19,477 nucleotides of DNA from Erysipelotrichaceae bacterium (GCA_017419065.1 JAFOMB010000162.1:1-19477); one strand, 5' to 3'; positions 6,126-15,900 are shown, numbered from the stretch's first letter. Numbers and translations are program-made. The notes: generated by a model from the sequence alone, not told the origin.

Positions 6126-7307
6126 ATGAAATACAGAAAAGATAAATACGGAAATGACCTGTCTCTTCTGGGCTACGGCTGTATGCGTTTCACCCAGAAA
6201 AACGGAAAGATCGATATCGACAAGGCGGAAAAGGAGATCCTGGAAGCCTATCATAACGGTGTCAATTACTACGACACTGCCTACATCTATTCCGGCTCAG
6301 AAGCGGCCTTAGGAGAGATACTGGAGAGGAATCAGCTCAGAGACAAGGTGAATATCGCCACCAAGCTTCCGCAGTACATGATCAATAATAGGAAGGCTCT
6401 CGACACCTTCTTTGAAGAGGAACTCAGAAGGCTGAGGACCGATCACGTCGACTACTACCTCATGCATCATCTGACAGATATCCTTCAGTGGCAGAAGCTC
6501 AAGGATCTGGGCATTGAGGACTGGATCAAAGAAAAGAAAGAGAAAGGCATCATCCGCAATATCGGCTTCTCCTACCATGGCAATACCGAGATGATCTTGC
6601 AGATCCTGGAAGATTATCCATGGGACTTCGCCCAGGTCCAGTACAACTATCTCGACGAGACCTCCCAGGCCGGTAGAATCGGCGTGGAAAGAGCCCATGA
6701 GCTCGGCATCCCGATTGTCATCATGGAGCCTCTTCGAGGCGGCAAGCTTGTGAATATGCTGCCGCAGAGTGCGAAGAAGCTCATCGAAGAAGACCCGCAC
6801 GGCTGGTCTCCGGCTGAATGGGGACTCCGCTGGCTCTTTGATCAGAAAGCCGTCTCTGTCGTCTTATCCGGCATGAACTCTTTAGAGATGGTCAAAGAGA
6901 ACTGCCGCATTGCTTCTGTAACGGAAACAGGTTCCTTCAGAGAAGAAGAAAAAGCCTTCCTGGAGAAGATCAAGAAAGAGATCAGAAAGAATGAGAAAGT
7001 CGGCTGTACGGGCTGCCGCTACTGTATGCCGTGTCCGAAGGGCATCGACATCCCGGGGACCTTCGCCGCCTATAACCGCATGTATACCGAATCAAAGCAC
7101 GACGGACGCTTCCAGTACGCCCAGGCGGTCGCTCTGAATAAGAGCACTGCCTTTGCCTCTTCCTGCATCAAATGCGGGAAATGCGAAGCCCACTGTCCGC
7201 AGTCCCTGCCGATCAGAGAGAAGCTGCAGGAAGCCGATAAAGCTTTGCGGCCTTTACCGTATAAGATCGGCATCAGTGCCGTAAGAGCCTTCATGTTCAG
7301 AAAGTAA
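6126..7307 (+). CDS. Aldo/keto reductase with C-terminal two [4Fe-4S] ferredoxin domain
   Basis: Predicted cytoplasmic oxidoreductase of 393 residues, of the COG1453 type. Residues 1-270 form the aldo/keto reductase barrel with the catalytic tetrad Asp50, Tyr55 (YDTAYIYSGSE), Lys80 (IATKLP) and His114 or 115 (YYLMHHL). The C-terminal part has two cluster motifs: CTGCRYCMPCP (about 7006-7038) and CIKCGKCEAHCP (about 7165-7200). These should bind two [4Fe-4S] clusters and link the barrel to an electron carrier. The physiological substrate is unknown. The ATG at 6126 is preceded by GAGGA eight bases upstream; the frame extends upstream to a TTG with no ribosome site. It is the only complete plus-strand gene, divergent from the polyamine operon. 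I see no convincing promoter between 5990 and 6110. Confidence 0.9.
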   Translation: MKYRKDKYGNDLSLLGYGCMRFTQKNGKIDIDKAEKEILEAYHNGVNYYDTAYIYSGSEAALGEILERNQLRDKVNIATKLPQYMINNRKALDTFFEEELRRLRTDHVDYYLMHHLTDILQWQKLKDLGIEDWIKEKKEKGIIRNIGFSYHGNTEMILQILEDYPWDFAQVQYNYLDETSQAGRIGVERAHELGIPIVIMEPLRGGKLVNMLPQSAKKLIEEDPHGWSPAEWGLRWLFDQKAVSVVLSGMNSLEMVKENCRIASVTETGSFREEEKAFLEKIKKEIRKNEKVGCTGCRYCMPCPKGIDIPGTFAAYNRMYTESKHDGRFQYAQAVALNKSTAFASSCIKCGKCEAHCPQSLPIREKLQEADKALRPLPYKIGISAVRAFMFRK

Positions 7308-7337
7308 AAAAAAGAAGCACTCCTGAGGGAGTGCTTC
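7305..7337 (-). terminator. Terminator of the hydrolase gene, overlapping the reductase stop codon
   Basis: A perfect 10-bp stem (7314-7323 with 7328-7337, arm GAAGCACTCC) has a 4-base loop. On the minus strand it is followed by nine T (complement of 7305-7313). The A-run that codes this T-tract includes the reductase TAA. On the plus strand the hairpin is followed by TCATCAC, so it would stop the convergent transcript less well. Confidence 0.85.
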
Positions 7338-7345
7338 TCATCACT

Positions 7346-8281
7346 TTAGAACCAGTCCTGACAGGAATCGAAGAATTCGATGATGCTTTCTTCGACGGTA
7401 TCCTTCAGTTCTTCGTAGTTGTGGATCTCGTGACGGTAGCCGGTATACAGTTCTGTCGTCACATCGTGTCCGGTATCCGCGAGCCAGTTAGCTGTCTGAT
7501 AGACGCCCGTCCCATACTGCCCTACCGGATCCTGATCGCCGGCGATATTGTAGACCGGAAGCTCTTTCGGAACCTTCCTGGCCCATTCGATACCCGTGAT
7601 GTCCTTCATCATCTCCAGGAAGTACAGCCAGGCTCTGTTGGATGTCGGTTTCGTGAAGGCATCGAACGGATCGTTCGCATGATCGAGCTGGACCGCTTCA
7701 TCATGGCAGATCCACTCATTGCCGAGTTTGACGCCCTCTTCGCATCTCGCAAACATCCAGCCCATGAAGGCCGCTCCCAAAGACGGGTCGGCTTCATCGC
7801 CTTTTCCTTCATCTACGAGTTTCTGAACGACAGCGATATTGTCCTCGAGGTTCGGCCAGACACCGGTCGTACCGCAGATCGTCACACCGGTCAGGTCCTC
7901 TCCGTATTTCGCCATATACTCTCTGGCGATGAAGGAACCCATGGAGTGCCCGAACATGAAGTACGGAAGATCCGGATACATTCCTTTGACGATGTCATGG
8001 AGCTTCTTTTCATCTTCCATCATCGTCTCATGGCCCTTGTCGCCCCAGTTTCCCCAGGAATCATTTTCCTTCGCTGTCTTGCCATGACCGACATGGTCAT
8101 CGGCGGCAACGATATAGCCGGCTTCCATGAAGGATGTGATCATGTGGAGATAGCGTCTGGAGTGTTCGCCAAAGCCGTGGATCAGCTGGATCACACCGAC
8201 CGGATCGGCAGCCGGGACATAGACCCAGCCGTAAACCAGATCGCGTTCGTTGAAAGAGCGGAATTCGATTTCGTGAAGCAT
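7346..8281 (-). CDS. Alpha/beta hydrolase, monoacylglycerol lipase/lysophospholipase-like
   Basis: A 311-residue serine hydrolase without a signal peptide. LIHGFGEH at 33-40 supplies the oxyanion region, and DDHVGHGKT follows. The nucleophile elbow is GHSMGS with Ser113, the acid lies in AGDQDPVG, and the catalytic His is in GYRHEIHNY near residue 290. This pattern and order match the Serine aminopeptidase S33/PldB monoacylglycerol lipase family, which cleaves fatty acyl esters; the actual substrate is open. The ATG at 8281 has AAAGGA nine bases upstream. The gene lies 74 bases after the SAM methyltransferase on the same strand and may be cotranscribed with it. It converges with the reductase across a shared terminator. 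Confidence 0.88.
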   Translation of the reverse strand: MLHEIEFRSFNERDLVYGWVYVPAADPVGVIQLIHGFGEHSRRYLHMITSFMEAGYIVAADDHVGHGKTAKENDSWGNWGDKGHETMMEDEKKLHDIVKGMYPDLPYFMFGHSMGSFIAREYMAKYGEDLTGVTICGTTGVWPNLEDNIAVVQKLVDEGKGDEADPSLGAAFMGWMFARCEEGVKLGNEWICHDEAVQLDHANDPFDAFTKPTSNRAWLYFLEMMKDITGIEWARKVPKELPVYNIAGDQDPVGQYGTGVYQTANWLADTGHDVTTELYTGYRHEIHNYEELKDTVEESIIEFFDSCQDWF

Positions 8282-8299
8282 ATGATATGATCCTTTCCT

Positions 8300-8315
8300 G
8301 GAGGAGATATCCTCC
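8300..8315 (-). other. Hairpin enclosing a strong Shine-Dalgarno-like sequence in the hydrolase leader
   Basis: On the minus strand GGAGGA (8310-8315) pairs with TCCTCC (8300-8305) around the loop TATC. The 5' arm belongs to AAGGAGGA, a near-perfect ribosome site, but no start codon follows at the right distance. The gene's own ribosome site is further down. There is no T-run, so it is not a terminator. Confidence 0.4.
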
Positions 8316-8355
8316 TTGTTACCTTTATCATATCACGCTGCCCAGCAGGAGCGCA

Positions 8356-9036
8356 TCACTTCACACAGCGGAAACAGCCGATGCCTTCTATGGAAGAAAC
8401 ATCTGCGCTTTCATACATGTTTTCCAGTCTTCTCTGAAGGCTCCTCTTTGTCTCATACGGCGGGGTAAAGAAACCAGCGCTTTGATAAAGCGTATGAATG
8501 AAGAAGTCTGTCCTCTTGCATTCCCCTTCGATATAGAAACAGCCGCAGAAGATCCCGCCTTTCTTTAAGACACGGTACGTCTCCCTGTAGGCGGCCTCCT
8601 TGTCCGGAAAGGCATGGAAGCCGTTGAGTGATAAGACGATATCGAAGGTTTCATCTTCAAACGGCAGTCTTCCCACATCTCCCTGCAGGAAGGAGACGTT
8701 ATCGATCCCCATCATCTTCGCCTTCTCTTCGGCAGAGGCCATCATGTCCTTTGAATAATCCAGACACGTGATCTTCGCCTTCGGCAGTGTCTTATATACC
8801 GGCATGGTCAATACCCCTGTCCCTACCGGGACCTCCAGAAGTCTTCCTTCAAAGTCTTCCGGGATAGCGGATAAAGCTTTTTCCAAGTAGTCTGTATTCT
8901 TCTCCTTGTACATATTCCAGACAAGCCTGCAGATGGCCTTCCCCGGCAGCGTAGAACAGGTCATCATCCCGTCATAGAAATTCGACAGGGAGCCGGAGAG
9001 TTTATAAGCATTCTGAATATCTTCTCTTCTTGACAT
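8356..9036 (-). CDS. Class I SAM-dependent methyltransferase (type 11)
   Basis: A 226-residue cytoplasmic methyltransferase. The SAM-binding motif I reads LLEVPVGTGVLT (about 67-78), with Pro-Val replacing the usual Gly-Cys, a variant I associate with a subgroup of UbiE-like enzymes. Motif II is ITCLDYSKDMM (Asp binding the ribose), then FLQGDVGRLPFEDETFDIV and the post-motif RVLKKGGIFCG. These are UbiE/COQ5-type features, which favour a small-molecule substrate, but the substrate cannot be told. The ATG follows AGGAGG closely (9041-9046 region). It sits after the rpoC terminator and has an upstream palindrome, so it is a separate transcription unit, possibly shared with the hydrolase. Cys-rich ending CFRCVK. 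Confidence 0.85.
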   Translation of the reverse strand: MSRREDIQNAYKLSGSLSNFYDGMMTCSTLPGKAICRLVWNMYKEKNTDYLEKALSAIPEDFEGRLLEVPVGTGVLTMPVYKTLPKAKITCLDYSKDMMASAEEKAKMMGIDNVSFLQGDVGRLPFEDETFDIVLSLNGFHAFPDKEAAYRETYRVLKKGGIFCGCFYIEGECKRTDFFIHTLYQSAGFFTPPYETKRSLQRRLENMYESADVSSIEGIGCFRCVK

Positions 9037-9047
9037 GATGCCTCCTA

Positions 9048-9067
9048 TAGTTAGTATTATCTAACTA
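9048..9067. promoter_or_regulatory. Inverted repeat upstream of the SAM methyltransferase
   Basis: TAGTTAG (9048-9054) and CTAACTA (9061-9067) form a perfect 7-bp inverted repeat with a TATTAT centre. On the minus strand this centre supplies a -10-like GATAAT. A clear -35 is absent. The size resembles operators of TetR- or MarR-type repressors, but no such regulator gene lies nearby. Confidence 0.5.
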
Positions 9068-9087
9068 ATATTCTAACAGAAGTCATG

Positions 9088-9114
9088 AAAAAAGGATGTC
9101 TTTTGACATCCTTT
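9088..9114 (-). terminator. Terminator of the rplJL-rpoBC operon
   Basis: A perfect 10-bp stem, AAAGGATGTC (9091-9100) with GACATCCTTT (9105-9114), and a TTTT loop; on the minus strand it continues with T residues. It starts five bases after the rpoC stop. The plus-strand side also has TTTTGTCTT, so it could work both ways. Confidence 0.85.
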
Positions 9115-9118
9115 TGTC

Positions 9119-12100
9119 TTATTCTTCGCTGAGTTCTTCTTCTGTCTCTTCGACGTTTTCTTCGACTTCATCCGTTTCCGGTACTTCGTCGCTGTTTACG
9201 CCGAGAACAGAATCCGGAAGTTCTTCTTCCTCTTCGGCTTCCCTGGCTTTTTCGTCACGGATCCTGCAGAGTTCGGCAGCGCGTTCTTCGATGAGCCTTG
9301 TGGTCTCACGATCGAACTTGGAGCCTGTTCCGGCCGGGATCAGCTTACCGATGATGACGTTTTCCTTGATACCGAATAAGTAATCGGTACGGGCATTGAC
9401 GGCGGCATCGGTCAATACCTTGGTCGTCTCCTGGAAGGAGGCAGCTGATAAGAAGGAATCCGTTTCGACGGAGGACTTCGAGATACCCAGAAGCATCGGT
9501 CCGAACTTCGCCGGGGTCTTGCCTTCGATCAGCAGTTTGGTATTGAGTTCTGTCAGACGCTTCAGAGAGATCGTCTGGCCGGCAGATAAAGAGGAATCTC
9601 CCGGTTCGATGATGATGACTTTCTTCAGCATCTGTCTGATGATGACTTCGATGTGCTTATCGGAGATATCGATACCGGCAGCGACGTAGACCTTGCGGAC
9701 TTCCGAGAGGATGTAGTTCTGTACAGCCTGCACACCGGCATTCTGTAAGAGTTCCTTCGGATCGATATTGCCTTCAGTCAGTCTGTCACCGGCTTTGACC
9801 ATCTTGCCGACCTTGATGTCGGAACGGACAGTCTGGGAGATACCGCACTTGTGGGCGATGGTCTCCTTATCGTTGGTGATCTCGATGACATAGCTGTGGT
9901 CTTCGTTTTCTTCGGCCTTCGTGATCTCGCCGTCGATCTTCGCCAGAACAGCCGGATGTTTCGGACAGCGGGCTTCGAAGAGTTCTTCAACTCTCGGGAG
10001 ACCCTGTGTGATATCGTCATCCGCGTTGGCGACACCGCCGGAGTGGAAGGTACGCATGGTCAGCTGAGTGCCCGGTTCACCGATGGACTGAGCAGCCATG
10101 ATACCGATCGCTTCGCCGTTTTCAACGAGTTTACCGGTAGCCATGTTTCTTCCATAGCACTTGCGGCAGACGCCTTCTTTCGAACGGCAGGTAAAGGTAT
10201 TGCGGATCGCCATTCCCTTGACACCGGCCGCCTTGATCTTTTCGGCGACTTCCTCATCGATATATTCATCTTCACTGACGATCACTTCTCCGGTATTCGG
10301 ATCCGTGATGGTCTCTTTACTGTATCTGCCGATGATACGGTCCGCGAACTTCTCGATGATGGAGTTGTCCTTCGGATCGATGATATCGGAGACATAGTAG
10401 CCTAAGTCTGTATGACAGTCATCTTCCCTGACCATGACATCCTGGGCGACATCGACCAGACGTCTAGTCAGATAACCGGATTCGGCTGTCTTTAAGGCGG
10501 TATCGGTCAGACCCTTACGGACACCATGGGTGGAAATGAAGAATTCAGACACGTTCAGTCCTTCACGGAAGGAGGAGTAGATCGGGACTTCGATGATCGA
10601 AGGCTGATATTCCTTCTTGGATTTGGACTGGGTAGGTCTTCCCATCAGACCACGCATACCGGACAGCTGGGTAAAGTTGGACTTGTTACCACGGGCACCG
10701 GATACGGCGGACATGTTGATAGGAGATTTCCGGCTCCAGGAATTCATGACATCGTCACCGATGGCATTGGTCGCTTCAGCCCATACACGGGAGAAGTGCT
10801 TTTCCCATTCCGGAAGCGTCAGCTTACCTCTCTTGAGGAGGTTCTGCAGGACATCGGCCTGAGCCTTGGCGTCTGCGACGAACTTCTCTTTATGAGGAGC
10901 GACGTTGATATCGGACAGGGAGATCGTCATACCCGCAACTGTCGAGTATTCGAATCCCAGGTCCTTGATCGCATCGAGGATATCACTGGAACCCTCTGTC
11001 TTGTATTTCGCGAAGACTTCCGCGATGACACTGGAGAGGACTTTCTTGGTGAATTCCGGTGCGACTTTCTTGTTTTTAAGATACTCCTTGATATCCGTTC
11101 CCAGCGGCACGAAGCAGTCGTCCGGTGTCGCCTTTAAGGTTTCCGCATTGACATAGTTGATGTATGGGAAATCGGAAGGGAATTTGGAGTTGAAGATCAG
11201 TTTTCCGATCGTGGTGACAAGATACATGCCGTTCTGCTTTTCCGTGAAGCAGGTCTTGCCTAAGGAAGCGGCATAGACAGCGACACGGGTGTGCAGGTGG
11301 ACCTGCTTGTTGCCATAGGCCAGTAAGGCTTCGTTGAAGTCCGCGTATACGTGGCCTTCATTGTCGCCGAAGCGTCTCCACATCTCCGCTCTTTCGGTGT
11401 CTCCGAGCTTTTCGATCTCATCAGCCTGCTTGTAGAACTCCTCGGCGGTCTCTTCCATGTTCAGATAGAAGTTTCCGAGGACCATGTCCTGAGAAGGTGT
11501 GACGATCGGCTTGCCGTCTTTCGGACCCAGGATGTTGTTGCTTGCCAGCATCAGGATCTCGGCTTCGGCACGGGACAATTCACTTAACGGAAGGTGAACG
11601 GCCATCTGGTCGCCATCGAAGTCGGCGTTGAATGCCGTACATACGAGTGGATGCAGACGGATCGCTCTTCCTTCGACGAGCTTCGGCTTGAAGGCCTGGA
11701 TACCCAGACGGTGCAGAGTCGGAGCACGGTTCAGGAAGACCGGGTGGTTGTTCATGATGGATTCAAGAACATCCCAGATCTGCGGATCGAGTTTCTCGAT
11801 CATTCTTTCGGCATTCTTAGCGGACTGGGCGATCTTCTGATTGACCAGTTCGTTGATGACGAACGGCTTGTATAACTGGATGGCCATCTCTCTCGGGATA
11901 CCGCACTGGTACATCTTGAGATCCGGTCCGACAGCGATAACGGAACGTCCGGAGAAGTCGACACGCTTACCTAAGAGGTTCTGTCTGAATCGGCCCTGCT
12001 TACCCTTTAAGGAATGAGACAGGGACTTCAGCGGTCTGTTGGCGGAACCCTTGACCGGGTTGCCTCTTCTGCCGTTGTCGATCAGAGCATCGACAGCTTC

Positions 12101-12967
12101 CTGAAGCATACGCTTTTCGTTCTGGACGATGATGCTCGGAGTACCCGATTCCAGCTGTTTCTTCAGACGGTTGTTTCTGGTGATGACACGGCGGTATAAG
12201 TCGTTGAGATCACTGGTAGCGAAACGTCCGCCGTCCAACTGAAGCATCGGTCTGAGATCCGGCGGAATGACCGGTAAGACAGTCAGGACCATCCATTCCG
12301 GCTTGTTGTCGGATTCGACGAAGGCGTTGATCGTCTCCAGTCTCTTGATGAGCTTCTTGCGCTTATCGCCCTGGGACTTTTCGAGTTCCTTGAGGATGTT
12401 TTCCTTTTCCTTGTAGACATCGACCTGTTCCAGCAGGACCTTGATGGCCTCGGCACCGGTCAGAGCTCTGAAGGAACCCTTGCCGTACATTGCTTCATAG
12501 TTACGGACTTCCAGTTCCGTCAAAGGCTGCTTGTATTCGAGGTTCGTCTTGCCCGGGTCGACGACGATCCAGGTCACGAAGTAGACGACTTCCTCGAGGA
12601 TCTTGGCAGAGACATTCAGTACCAGAGACATTCTGGACGGGATGCCCTTCAGATACCAGATATGGGCAACAGGCGCAGCGAGAGTGATACGGCCCATACG
12701 TTCTCTACGAACGGAGGACTTGGTGATCTCGACGCCGCACTTGTCGCAGATGACGCCTTTGTAACGGACTTTCTTGTATTTGCCGCAGTAGCATTCCCAG
12801 TCCTTGGTAGGTCCGAAGATCCTTTCACAGAATAATCCGTCCCTCTCCGGTTTCTGGCTGCGGTAGTTGATGGTCTCCGGCTTGGTGACCTCGCCATAAG
12901 ACCATTCCACGATCCTTTCAGGAGAAGCTAAACTGACTTTGATCGCATCGAATTTGTTCGTGGCCAT
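9119..12967 (-). CDS. rpoC: RNA polymerase beta' subunit RpoC
   Basis: Largest RNA polymerase subunit, 1282 residues (about 1200 in Bacillus). The N-terminal zinc site uses Cys59, Cys61, Cys74 and Cys77 (CYCGK...CDKC). The catalytic magnesium loop NADFDGDQM starts at Asn447, with Asp449, Asp451 and Asp453. The second zinc cluster is in CRSKEGVCRKCYGRN, followed by the trigger-loop region (QLTMRTFHSGGVA). The last 40 or so residues are strongly acidic (EEEEELPDSVLG, then EETEEELSEE), longer than in most relatives. The ATG lies two bases after the rpoB stop and uses a Shine-Dalgarno site formed by the GAGGAGGAG codons that end rpoB. A strong terminator follows. Confidence 0.98.
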   Translation of the reverse strand: MATNKFDAIKVSLASPERIVEWSYGEVTKPETINYRSQKPERDGLFCERIFGPTKDWECYCGKYKKVRYKGVICDKCGVEITKSSVRRERMGRITLAAPVAHIWYLKGIPSRMSLVLNVSAKILEEVVYFVTWIVVDPGKTNLEYKQPLTELEVRNYEAMYGKGSFRALTGAEAIKVLLEQVDVYKEKENILKELEKSQGDKRKKLIKRLETINAFVESDNKPEWMVLTVLPVIPPDLRPMLQLDGGRFATSDLNDLYRRVITRNNRLKKQLESGTPSIIVQNEKRMLQEAVDALIDNGRRGNPVKGSANRPLKSLSHSLKGKQGRFRQNLLGKRVDFSGRSVIAVGPDLKMYQCGIPREMAIQLYKPFVINELVNQKIAQSAKNAERMIEKLDPQIWDVLESIMNNHPVFLNRAPTLHRLGIQAFKPKLVEGRAIRLHPLVCTAFNADFDGDQMAVHLPLSELSRAEAEILMLASNNILGPKDGKPIVTPSQDMVLGNFYLNMEETAEEFYKQADEIEKLGDTERAEMWRRFGDNEGHVYADFNEALLAYGNKQVHLHTRVAVYAASLGKTCFTEKQNGMYLVTTIGKLIFNSKFPSDFPYINYVNAETLKATPDDCFVPLGTDIKEYLKNKKVAPEFTKKVLSSVIAEVFAKYKTEGSSDILDAIKDLGFEYSTVAGMTISLSDINVAPHKEKFVADAKAQADVLQNLLKRGKLTLPEWEKHFSRVWAEATNAIGDDVMNSWSRKSPINMSAVSGARGNKSNFTQLSGMRGLMGRPTQSKSKKEYQPSIIEVPIYSSFREGLNVSEFFISTHGVRKGLTDTALKTAESGYLTRRLVDVAQDVMVREDDCHTDLGYYVSDIIDPKDNSIIEKFADRIIGRYSKETITDPNTGEVIVSEDEYIDEEVAEKIKAAGVKGMAIRNTFTCRSKEGVCRKCYGRNMATGKLVENGEAIGIMAAQSIGEPGTQLTMRTFHSGGVANADDDITQGLPRVEELFEARCPKHPAVLAKIDGEITKAEENEDHSYVIEITNDKETIAHKCGISQTVRSDIKVGKMVKAGDRLTEGNIDPKELLQNAGVQAVQNYILSEVRKVYVAAGIDISDKHIEVIIRQMLKKVIIIEPGDSSLSAGQTISLKRLTELNTKLLIEGKTPAKFGPMLLGISKSSVETDSFLSAASFQETTKVLTDAAVNARTDYLFGIKENVIIGKLIPAGTGSKFDRETTRLIEERAAELCRIRDEKAREAEEEEELPDSVLGVNSDEVPETDEVEENVEETEEELSEE

Positions 12968-12969
12968 GT

Positions 12970-15900
12970 TTATTCCTCCTCCTCTTCGTCTAAGCCCATA
13001 ACGGCTTCAGACACTTCATCGTCGATAGAGTCTCTGACTTCCAGGCCTTCAGAATCGGCTACGAGTTTTGCATCGGAGGATGCCTCCGGTGACTCGTCGT
13101 CATCGGACTTGCTGAGATCGACCTCGTTGCCGTCGGCGTCGAGCATTCTGACGTCAACTGCTAAGGCCTGCAGTTCGTTCTTTAAGACATTGAAGGATTC
13201 CGGGATACCCGGTTCCGGGATCGGCTTGCCCTTGATGATCGCATCATAGGTCTTTGTACGGCCGTTGATGTCATCGGACTTGACAGTGAGGATCTCTTCC
13301 AGCGTATGGGCTGCGCCATAAGCTTCCAGAGCCCAGACTTCCATTTCTCCGAAACGCTGACCGCCGTTCTGTGCTTTACCGCCCAGAGGCTGCTGCGTGA
13401 CCAGAGAATACGGACCTGTCGCACGGGCATGCAGTTTGTCATCGACCATGTGAGCCAGCTTGATCATATACATGACGCCTACGGCGATACGCTCATCATA
13501 CGGTTCACCCGTTCTGCCATCACGGAGCAATAACTTGCCGTCCGGTGATGTCTTGGCTTCATCCATGATGGAGATCAGTTCATCGTTGGTGATACCGTCA
13601 AAGACCGGAGTCGCGAATTTCACGCCCAGGGCCTTGGCAGCCATACCCAGATGGATCTCGAGGACCTGCCCGATGTTCATACGGGACGGGACACCGAATG
13701 GATTCAGCATGATGTCGATCGGCGTGCCGTCAGGCATGATCGGCATGTCTTCGACCGGCAGGATCTTGGAGATGACACCCTTGTTGCCATGACGTCCTGC
13801 CATTTTATCGCCTTCGGAGATCTTACGTTTCTGAACGACATAGACCTTGATGACTTCCGTGACGCCCGGACCCATTTCATAGCCCTCTTCTCTCTTGAAG
13901 ACGCGGACTGACTGAACGATACCGGCACCGCCGTGCGGAACACGTAAGGAATTGTCTCTTACTTCGTGAGATTTTTCACCGAAGATAGCGAGCAGTAATT
14001 TTTCTTCCGGAGAAGCATCAGACTGACCTTTCGGTGTGACCTTACCGACCAGGATATCGCCTTCCTTGACTTCGGCACCCACCATGACGATACCGCGTCC
14101 GTCGAGGTTCTTGCAGGCACCTTCCGGTACGTTCGGGATATCTCTGGTGATCTCTTCTTCTCCGAGTTTCGTCTTACGACGTTCGATGGAGTATTCATCG
14201 ATGTGGATGGATGTGTAGACATCATCCTTGACCATCCTCTCGGACATGATGATGGCATCCTCGTAGTTGTAGCCGTGCCACGTCATGAAGGCGATCGTGA
14301 CATTCTGGCCTAAGGCGAGTTCGCCGTCTTCCATGGACGGACCGTCAGCGAGGACATCTCCCGGCTTGACAAGTTCTCCGTCTTTGACGATAGGACGGTG
14401 GTTGATGCAGGTACCCGCATTGGAACGGAGGAACTTCTCGAGCTTGTACTCGTGCTCCTTGCCTTCCTTATCCGTTACGACGATGGTCTGGGAGTCGACA
14501 TAGGTGACGACACCTTCATGCTGACAGATCAGACCTGTACCGGAGTCCTTGGCGATCTTGGATTCGATACCGGTACCGACGTATGGGGAATGCGGATTGA
14601 GAAGCGGAACAGCCTGTCTCTGCATGTTCGCACCCATCAGGGCACGGGACGCGTCATCGTTCTCTAAGAACGGGATACAGGCAGCGGCTACGGAGACGAT
14701 CTGCTTCGGAGAGACGTCGGCTAATTCGACCTTGTCTCTGGAGGTCATGATCGTTTCCCCTGCTTTTCTGGCGACGACCTGTTCGTTGACGAGCTTGCCG
14801 CCTACGACTTCGTTCGCCTGAGCGATGATGTAGTCATTTTCATCATCGGCACTTAAATAGATATAGTCATCGGAGACGTTCCCCTTCTTGTCGACCTTAC
14901 GGTAAGGAGTCTGGATAAAGCCATACTCATTGACTCTCGCATAGGTCGTCAGGTAGGAGATCAGACCGATGTTTTGACCTTCCGGTGTCTCGATCGGACA
15001 GATCCTTCCATAGTGGGAGTTGTGGACATCTCGAACCTCAAATCCCGCTCTTTCTCTTGTCAGACCTCCCGGACCAAGAGCCGAGATACGGCGCTTGTTG
15101 GTGAGTTCAGCCAGCGGATTCTGCTGATCCATGAACTGGGAGAGCTGCGAAGAGGAGAAGAACTCCTTGATCGCACCGCTTAACGGTCTGTTATTTGTCA
15201 GGGTCTTCGGTGTCGCATTCTCGACTTCGGTAATGGACATCTTTTCCTTGACGGCCTTTTCCATACGGGAGAGACCGATACGGAACTGGTTCTGTATCAG
15301 TTCACCGACTGTACGGATACGGCGGTTGCCTAACATATCGATATCATCGGTAGAACCGACGCCATCGGTTAAGGTAAGCATATAGTTGAACAGAGCGATC
15401 ATATCGGACATCGTGATGCACTTCTTGTCGTTGAGCGGATCGATACCGATGAGACGGATCGTTCTCTCTTCATCATCCGGATGGACGATGTTGACGACCT
15501 GGCAGGCCGTACCGACCAACCAGGCTGTGATCTTTTCGCCCTTGTTGACTCTCTCGCGGATGACGTCTTCCCTGTCGCTCATCAGCATGTAGCTGTCATG
15601 ATCCGGCAGGTATTCCGGCATGGCCTTTTCGCCATCTACCAGGATATCTTCACCCTTGGCGTCTGTGAGTCTTCCTAAGACGAAGAAGCGCTGTCCATAG
15701 TCCATCACCGCATTGAAGTTCTCGCTTGTCAGCGGGACTTCTCTGGCGATGATCGCACTGTAGACTCTGACGGTACTCACTTCCTTGGCCAGCTTCTTGA
15801 CATCGAAGCTGTTCAGGACTGTACCCATGTAATAGGTTTCGTTTTTCAGATCGACATCATTGGCCAGGACTCTGCCGATGAGCGCCAGCTTGTCAGCTGT

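Noticed and set aside
7331..8290. Plus-strand open frame of 319 codons opposite the hydrolase
   Set aside because: It is antisense to a gene with a full catalytic triad and a ribosome site. Its translation shows no domain, and it begins inside the terminator stem without a ribosome site.
8281..8340. Promoter for the hydrolase from a TATGAT at 8328-8333
   Set aside because: A -10-like hexamer is present on the minus strand, but the -35 position reads ATGCGC, so it was not listed as a promoter.
9096..9383. Serine-rich plus-strand frame at the end of rpoC
   Set aside because: Its Ser runs are the reverse reading of the Glu-rich tail codons of rpoC. There is no ribosome site, and it crosses the operon terminator.
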